Below are positions 39,751 to 44,331 of a stretch of DNA of 44,331 nt, one piece after another. The first letter of the stretch is position 1; each line of letters opens with the position of its first letter. The DNA is taken from positions 1 to 44,331 of the forward strand of contig CAZOKP010000014.1 of assembly GCA_964580435.1 (NCBI GenBank). Direction: 5' to 3'. Under the pieces are notes generated by a model, which was given only the letters and a program-made list of their open reading frames with translations, was not told where the DNA came from and did no database searches. Source of the stretch: CAZKEW01 sp964580435. Lineage in GTDB: Bacteria; Acidobacteriota; Aminicenantia; Aminicenantales; UBA8522. The position numbers were made by a program, and so were the translations under genes.

Positions 39751-41961
39751 TTACTTAAGTCTTCTTTCCCAGTCACCCAGGGCCTTCTGAGCCTCTCTTT
39801 TCCTCGGGGTATTCCCTTCTTGAGTCGTCTCGAGATACAGCCTCAGATACCGAACGGCTTCCCTTAAATCCCCGCCTCTTTCCAGGACGGAGGAATAATT
39901 CAGATACGTTTCCGGAGAGGGGTTGATATCAACGGCTTTTTTGAAATTTTCTCGGGCGAGCTCCAGGTCCCCTAAAGACGAATAAATGATGCCGAGGTCT
40001 ATATAAATCCGGTAATCATCCGGAGCTTCTTTCTTGAGTTGGTCATAAATTTCCAAGGCGTCTTTGGTCCTGCCGAGAGCAGCCAGGGCATAGGCGTATT
40101 TCATCCGGATGAGCCTATTTTCAGGCTCAATGTCCAGGGCTCTTTTAAAATACTCCGAGGCTTCCCCCTCTCTCCCCCAAGTGTCCAAAACCCAGCCGGA
40201 AATGACCAGGGCATCAAAATACCGGGGATCTTGCTTGAGGACGGTCTGACTCATGTCATAGGCTTCCGTGAGCTTTCCCTCCCTCATATAAAAATGGCTC
40301 AGCCTCGAAAGCAAAACAAAGTTATCCGGCATCCTGGCCAGCCCCTCTTTCAAGGCCTCAATCGCTTCGGGCATTTTTCTGCTCTTGGCGAGAAGAATGG
40401 CCAAATTCACATAGTTCCAAGGAACCTGCGGGCTGAGTCGGACCATCTCTCTGTAATACTTCTCCGCCTCTCCCAGGTTTCCTTCCCACTCATACCTCAT
40501 GGCTTTATGCAGGACCAGAAACTCGCCTATCTTGTCCTTGGGGTCGGGAAGCGCTCCTTTAAGGAGGTCTCCCGAAGATTTTCCTCCCACATAGCCCAGG
40601 GCCCTCAGTTTTTCCTCCTCTTCGAGAGTCATTTTTCTCCTCGGCGCACTCGCTTCCGAGGAGCATGCCTTGATCACGTCCTTGAGTTTTTCTTTGAGCG
40701 AAGAAAGGACTTTCTGTTCCGCAGCGATGACATTTCTCTCTTCACCTCGGTCTTCGGCCAGGTTATACAGCTCCGCTCTCGGAGCCTCGATATATTTCCA
40801 GCCCTGGTCGACCAACCCGATGAGCGGCGACCAGCCGTAGTCTTCCAGGGGGAAATACGTCTCAAGGTAACAGACAAGGTCTCCTCTTTTCTTTCCCTCC
40901 AGGTAGGGCACCAGGCTTATCCCCTGAATCTCCTTGTTCAAAGGAAGGTTCGCCAGGTCCAGCACGGTAGGCATCAGGTCCATCAGCCTGACCCTGGCAT
41001 TGATCACCTCTCCCTGCGGAATGTTCTGCTCAGCGTAAAGGATAAACGGGACCTTCATGGTCACATCATAAATAAAGATCCCGTGGTCAACTTCTTCCTT
41101 CTCCCCCAAGGCCTCACCGTGGTCGCCGGCGATGACGATCAAGGTCTTGTTCAAGATGTTCTTCTCTCTCAGCTTCTCGATCATCCTGCCGATGTGGAAA
41201 TCCGTATAGGCGATCTCGCCGTCGTAAGGGCTGTCGGCAAAATCCTCTTTGTATGGAGAGGGCGGGTCATAGGGCATGTGAGGGTCGTAAAAATGAACCC
41301 AGGAAAAGAACTTTTTAGCAGAATTTTCGTCAAACCAGCGGAGGAATGAATCCGCCACCCCTTTCGCCTTTCTCTCGGACCGGAATGTCTTCAGCATTTC
41401 TTCCCTGCTGAAATTGTCATCATAATAATCAAACCCCTGGCCCAGGCCGAATCGGGAATCCACGTTGAACGAGCCGACAAAGGCGGACGTCGCGTATCCG
41501 GCCTCTTTCAGCCGCTCGGCCAGCGTCACCGCTTCCTTTCCGAGAGAGTAAGAGCCGTTGTTCCGAACTTTGTGATAGAGAGGGGTTGTGCCGGTCAAAA
41601 TCGTGCAATGAGAGGGAAGCGTAAGCGGGGTTGGGCAGTAGGCGTTGACGAACCTGACTCCCTTGAGGGCCAATGCATCTATGTTCGGCGTTTTAGCTCT
41701 GCTGTAGCCATAAGCACCGATGTGGTCCGCCCTGGTCGTGTCCAGAGTTAAGAGAAGGACATTGAGGCCGCTGTCCTTAATGACCTTGTTTCCTGTTTTC
41801 AAAAAAAAGAAGAATACGCCGGCCAAAATGAGGATGACAAGAAAAGCGGCGGCGACCAGAATTGTCCGTTTTTGTTTTTGGGAGCCGTTCGCCTTATTTC
41901 CTTCGAGTCGGCCGGGAGCCTCCTTTTTTCCCTTCTGTCTTCTTTTCGACTTTTTCGGCAC
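39751..41961 (-). CDS. Membrane-anchored sulfatase-family hydrolase with TPR domain (copy 1)
   Basis: 736 aa with GTG start at 41961. A basic Lys-rich N-terminus, one membrane helix (about 33-54), then an alkaline phosphatase/sulfatase-fold domain (about 66-400): metal Asp D74 (LTLDTTRADH), nucleophile region T114-LPSH (aligned to CxPSR, so Thr at the formylglycine position), and AGDHGEALGEK for the second metal site. From about 480 to 730 are TPR repeats (AEKYYREMVRLSPQVPWNYV and others). A Thr nucleophile is known in LtaS and phosphoethanolamine transferases, so phospho-transfer or phosphodiesterase activity is as likely as sulfate hydrolysis. It is a tandem paralogue of the next gene. The predicted promoter leaves 6 nt to GTG. 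Confidence 0.9.
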   Translation of the reverse strand: MPKKSKRRQKGKKEAPGRLEGNKANGSQKQKRTILVAAAFLVILILAGVFFFFLKTGNKVIKDSGLNVLLLTLDTTRADHIGAYGYSRAKTPNIDALALKGVRFVNAYCPTPLTLPSHCTILTGTTPLYHKVRNNGSYSLGKEAVTLAERLKEAGYATSAFVGSFNVDSRFGLGQGFDYYDDNFSREEMLKTFRSERKAKGVADSFLRWFDENSAKKFFSWVHFYDPHMPYDPPSPYKEDFADSPYDGEIAYTDFHIGRMIEKLREKNILNKTLIVIAGDHGEALGEKEEVDHGIFIYDVTMKVPFILYAEQNIPQGEVINARVRLMDLMPTVLDLANLPLNKEIQGISLVPYLEGKKRGDLVCYLETYFPLEDYGWSPLIGLVDQGWKYIEAPRAELYNLAEDRGEERNVIAAEQKVLSSLKEKLKDVIKACSSEASAPRRKMTLEEEEKLRALGYVGGKSSGDLLKGALPDPKDKIGEFLVLHKAMRYEWEGNLGEAEKYYREMVRLSPQVPWNYVNLAILLAKSRKMPEAIEALKEGLARMPDNFVLLSRLSHFYMREGKLTEAYDMSQTVLKQDPRYFDALVISGWVLDTWGREGEASEYFKRALDIEPENRLIRMKYAYALAALGRTKDALEIYDQLKKEAPDDYRIYIDLGIIYSSLGDLELARENFKKAVDINPSPETYLNYSSVLERGGDLREAVRYLRLYLETTQEGNTPRKREAQKALGDWERRLK

Positions 41962-41967
41962 TGTTTA

Positions 41968-41996
41968 AAAATACCTTAATTCTATTTTTGACTCAA
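41968..41996 (-). promoter_or_regulatory. Promoter of sulfatase-TPR copy 1, leaderless geometry
   Basis: On the minus strand, TTGAGT (41991-41996), a 17-nt spacer and TATTTT (41968-41973), then 6 nt to the GTG at 41961. No SD is seen. Confidence 0.5.
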
Positions 41997-42047
41997 ATAG
42001 GCCCGATCTTCCCGCCCGGGGCGATCAGGGGAAAACGGCCGGCTGGT

Positions 42048-44225
42048 CTACCGGATTTTCCGCTCCCACACGCTCAACGCCTTCTGGGCATTGAGTTTCC
42101 TCGGCGTATCGCCTTCTTTGGTTGAAGCCAAATACAGCTTGAGATAACGGATGGCTTCCTGGATATCTCCAGCCCTCTCAAGAATGGCGGAATAACCCAG
42201 ATATGTCTCGGGAGAGGGGTCGAGGTCGACCGCTTTCTTGAGGTTTTCCCTGGCCAGGCTCAGATTCCCCATGGATGTATAGACAACGCCGAGGTCGGAA
42301 TAAATCTTGGAGTTATCCGGCGATTCTTCCTTGAGCTTGTTATAGATATCCAGGGCTTCGTTGTATCTGCCGAGAGCCCCAAGGGAATAGGCGTACTTAA
42401 GACGCACGGGCCTGTTCTCAGGCTCGATCTCCAGGGCTTTTTGAAAAGCCCGGGATGATTCTTCCCATTTCCCCTCCATATCGTAAAACCAACCGGAAAT
42501 GGCCAGGGCATCAAAATTCTGCGGGTCCAGCCGGAGCATGGCCTGACTGACGTCAAAAGCATCCTGAAATCGCCCGACATGCATGTAAAAAAGCCCCAGC
42601 GGAGAAAGAGTCCCCATGGATTCCGGCATTCTTTTGCGGGCCTGTTCTAAAACCAGGATGGCGTCGGGCATTCTCTTTGACTTGGCCAAAGTCATAGCCA
42701 GGTCGACATAGTACCAGGACACATCAGGAGCCAGGAGAATGAGTTCGCGATATTTCTCGATCGCCTCTTCACTCTTGCCCTTCATTTCCAATTTCTTCGC
42801 CCGGAACATCAACATATACTCATCCATCCTGTCTTTGGGGTCGGGTAGGTTTTCGCCGGATATCTCCTCTCCTGCACCGATATAGCCCAAGGACCTCAGC
42901 CTGCTTTCTTCCTCCGGAGTCAATTTCCTCTTCGTAGTTTCAAACTGGGAGGAATAGTCCTTGATGAACTCTTTCAATTCTTCTTTAAACATCGAAGACC
43001 GGCTGCTGTCTTTTTCTATCAAGTTATTATTTTCCTGGGGGTCCTCAGCAAGATTGTACAGTTCAGGCTTGGGCGCCTGAATATATTTCCATCCTTTATC
43101 GATGATCCCGATCAACTCGGACCAGCGGTAGGTCTCCCGGGGACCGTAACTTTCAATATAAAGGGGCGTCTCCCCCTTTTTCTTCCCTTCGACCATGGGC
43201 AAAAGGCTCCTGCCCTGGAGATTTTGCGGCAGCGGCATCTTCAGCATGTCCAGGACCGACGGCACGATGTCGTTGAGGCCGGCCTTTTCTTTGATGACCA
43301 CCCCCTGGGGCAGAAAGTTCTCCCCATAAAAAATAAACGGAACCCTCATCGTTCCTTCATAAATGAAGATCCCATGTCCCATTTCCAGCTTTTCGCCCAT
43401 GCCTTCTCCATGGTCGCCGGCGATGACAATGAAGGTCTTGTCCAGGATGCTCTTTTCCCTGAGTTTCTGGATGACCTTCCCCACATACTCATCCATATAG
43501 GCAATCTCTCCGTCATAAAGATCGTCGGCAAATTCCTCTTTGTAAGGCGAGGGTGGGTGATACGGCGCATGTGGGTCATAGAAATGGACCCAGGAGAAGA
43601 ATCTCTTTTGGGAGTTCCCCTCCAGCCACCTGGAAAAGGACTTGTAGACGTCCTCCGCCTGTCGTTCGGAAAGATAGTTCTTGATCATCTCGTCTTGTCT
43701 GAACTGGTCGTCATAGACATCAAAACCCTGGTCAAGCCCGAACCGGGAATCCACCGTGAAGGAGCTGACAAAGGCCGCTGTGGCAAAACCTCTCTGTTTC
43801 AGGATTTCAGCCAAGGTCACGTTGACGGGGTCAAGAGAATAGTTCCCGTTGTTGTGGACTTGATGATAAATCGGATAAGTTCCCGTGTGGATGGAGCAAT
43901 GGGAGGGCAGGGTCAGAGGTGCGGAGCAATAGGCATTTTCAAACATGACCCCACTCCGGGCCAGCCTGTCCAGGTTTGGCGTCCGGCCCCGGCCGTAGCC
44001 GTAAGCGCCGATGCGATCCGCCCGGGTCGTGTCCAGGGTTACGAGAAGAACATTGAGGCCGCTCTCCTTCTTGACCTTATTTTTTGCTTTCGAGGGAAAA
44101 GAAAAGAGGCTGATAAAAACGAGGACGATCACAAAGCAAAAGGCCAGGAGTATTATTCTTTTCTGCTTCTTTGAAATGAGGGCTTCTTTTTTTTTCTTCT
44201 GCCTTCTCTCTGGTCTTTGGGACAT
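42048..44225 (-). CDS. Membrane-anchored sulfatase-family hydrolase with TPR domain (copy 2)
   Basis: 725 aa, colinear with copy 1 from the basic N-terminus (QKKKKEALISKKQKR) through the membrane helix (about 23-43), sulfatase-fold domain (D65 in LDTTRAD; T105-LPSH; AGDHGEGMGEK) and TPR region (from about 465). As in copy 1, Thr occupies the position usually held by formylglycine-forming Cys/Ser, so no FGE maturation would be needed. Tandem duplication followed by divergence is clear. The soluble domains would face the periplasm or outside (positive-inside N-terminus). The likely substrate is an envelope phospho- or sulfo-ester (inference). The promoter again sits 6 nt upstream of the ATG. 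Confidence 0.9.
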   Translation of the reverse strand: MSQRPERRQKKKKEALISKKQKRIILLAFCFVIVLVFISLFSFPSKAKNKVKKESGLNVLLVTLDTTRADRIGAYGYGRGRTPNLDRLARSGVMFENAYCSAPLTLPSHCSIHTGTYPIYHQVHNNGNYSLDPVNVTLAEILKQRGFATAAFVSSFTVDSRFGLDQGFDVYDDQFRQDEMIKNYLSERQAEDVYKSFSRWLEGNSQKRFFSWVHFYDPHAPYHPPSPYKEEFADDLYDGEIAYMDEYVGKVIQKLREKSILDKTFIVIAGDHGEGMGEKLEMGHGIFIYEGTMRVPFIFYGENFLPQGVVIKEKAGLNDIVPSVLDMLKMPLPQNLQGRSLLPMVEGKKKGETPLYIESYGPRETYRWSELIGIIDKGWKYIQAPKPELYNLAEDPQENNNLIEKDSSRSSMFKEELKEFIKDYSSQFETTKRKLTPEEESRLRSLGYIGAGEEISGENLPDPKDRMDEYMLMFRAKKLEMKGKSEEAIEKYRELILLAPDVSWYYVDLAMTLAKSKRMPDAILVLEQARKRMPESMGTLSPLGLFYMHVGRFQDAFDVSQAMLRLDPQNFDALAISGWFYDMEGKWEESSRAFQKALEIEPENRPVRLKYAYSLGALGRYNEALDIYNKLKEESPDNSKIYSDLGVVYTSMGNLSLARENLKKAVDLDPSPETYLGYSAILERAGDIQEAIRYLKLYLASTKEGDTPRKLNAQKALSVWERKIR

Positions 44226-44231
44226 GATTAA

Positions 44232-44260
44232 AAGATACCAGAATTTCGCTTTCCTGACAA
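44232..44260 (-). promoter_or_regulatory. Promoter of sulfatase-TPR copy 2, leaderless geometry
   Basis: On the minus strand, TTGTCA (44255-44260), a 17-nt spacer and TATCTT (44232-44237), then 6 nt to the ATG at 44225. No SD is present. Confidence 0.5.
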
Positions 44261-44331
44261 ATCCTCCCTGATTTTGGGAAGCATTTCCAATTCCGTGATA
44301 GTCCTATGCTGATAGAAGGGGAGGGTGGCGT

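Noticed and set aside
40039..41349. Long plus-strand open frame opposite the sulfatase-TPR copy 1
   Set aside because: Antisense shadow of a clear sulfatase-TPR gene; a similar shadow exists opposite copy 2, which follows from the duplication.

Overview
This 44.3 kb window looks like a chromosomal segment of a Gram-negative-type bacterium. It encodes a Tat-exported enzyme, lipid-carrier-dependent peptidoglycan genes, a predicted outer-membrane barrel and several exported TPR or beta-rich proteins. Eukaryotic-style citrate synthase, Ser/Thr kinase-TPR and sulfatase-TPR fusions, a GWxTD-domain protein and a DUF4388-DnaJ-TPR protein together suggest the Acidobacteriota / Candidatus Aminicenantes neighbourhood. 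That placement is inference from gene content only. No tRNA, rRNA, CRISPR array, transposase or prophage gene was recognised.

Layout. 1-3793 (+): a tight four-gene unit of an IDI-like Nudix protein, a radical SAM protein, a QueG-like 4Fe-4S protein and a radical SAM/SPASM protein. 3830-5676 (-): an exported LamG-like protein and a Tat-signal aldo/keto reductase. 5691-5862: palindromic repeats. 5863-8667 (+): a membrane Ser/Thr kinase with TPRs. 8687-13411 (-): a 1574-residue exported mosaic protein with NPRVQ-type pentapeptide tracts. 13760-15214 (-): lemA-htpX. 15397-20140 (+): citrate synthase, homoserine dehydrogenase, a barrel-like protein and a Cys/Met-metabolism PLP enzyme. 20331-24558: murA, a UPF0173 hydrolase, a NYN-domain protein, a DUF2520 oxidoreductase and, convergently, murB. 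24782-31882: an exported TPR protein, ligA, a DUF4388-J-TPR protein (-), split NAD synthetase (amidase + nadE) and rsmI. 32001-32471: Hsp20 with a strong terminator. 32548-37209 (-): rlmH-dksA-comF, obg-nadD-rsfS and rplU-rpmA. 37601-44225 (-): a GWxTD pair and two tandem sulfatase-TPR paralogues.

Themes. Housekeeping genes for cell wall, NAD, ribosome assembly and DNA ligation are interleaved with exported or membrane proteins of unknown role. Many promoters are readable as a TTGAnn-type -35, a 17-18 nt spacer and a TATnnT-type -10. At least six genes (kinase, murA, murB, nitrilase-like amidase, both sulfatases) start 6-8 nt after the -10 box with no Shine-Dalgarno sequence. This suggests leaderless mRNAs are common here, alongside SD-led genes (gltA, hsp20, lemA, ligA).

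Most unusual observations: the degenerate-codon pentapeptide tracts in the 1574-aa protein, the predicted leaderless promoters, the two Thr-type sulfatase-TPR paralogues, the uncharacterised Nudix / radical SAM / QueG-like operon, and two families of intergenic palindromic repeats (5.7 kb; 20.2 and 37.4 kb).
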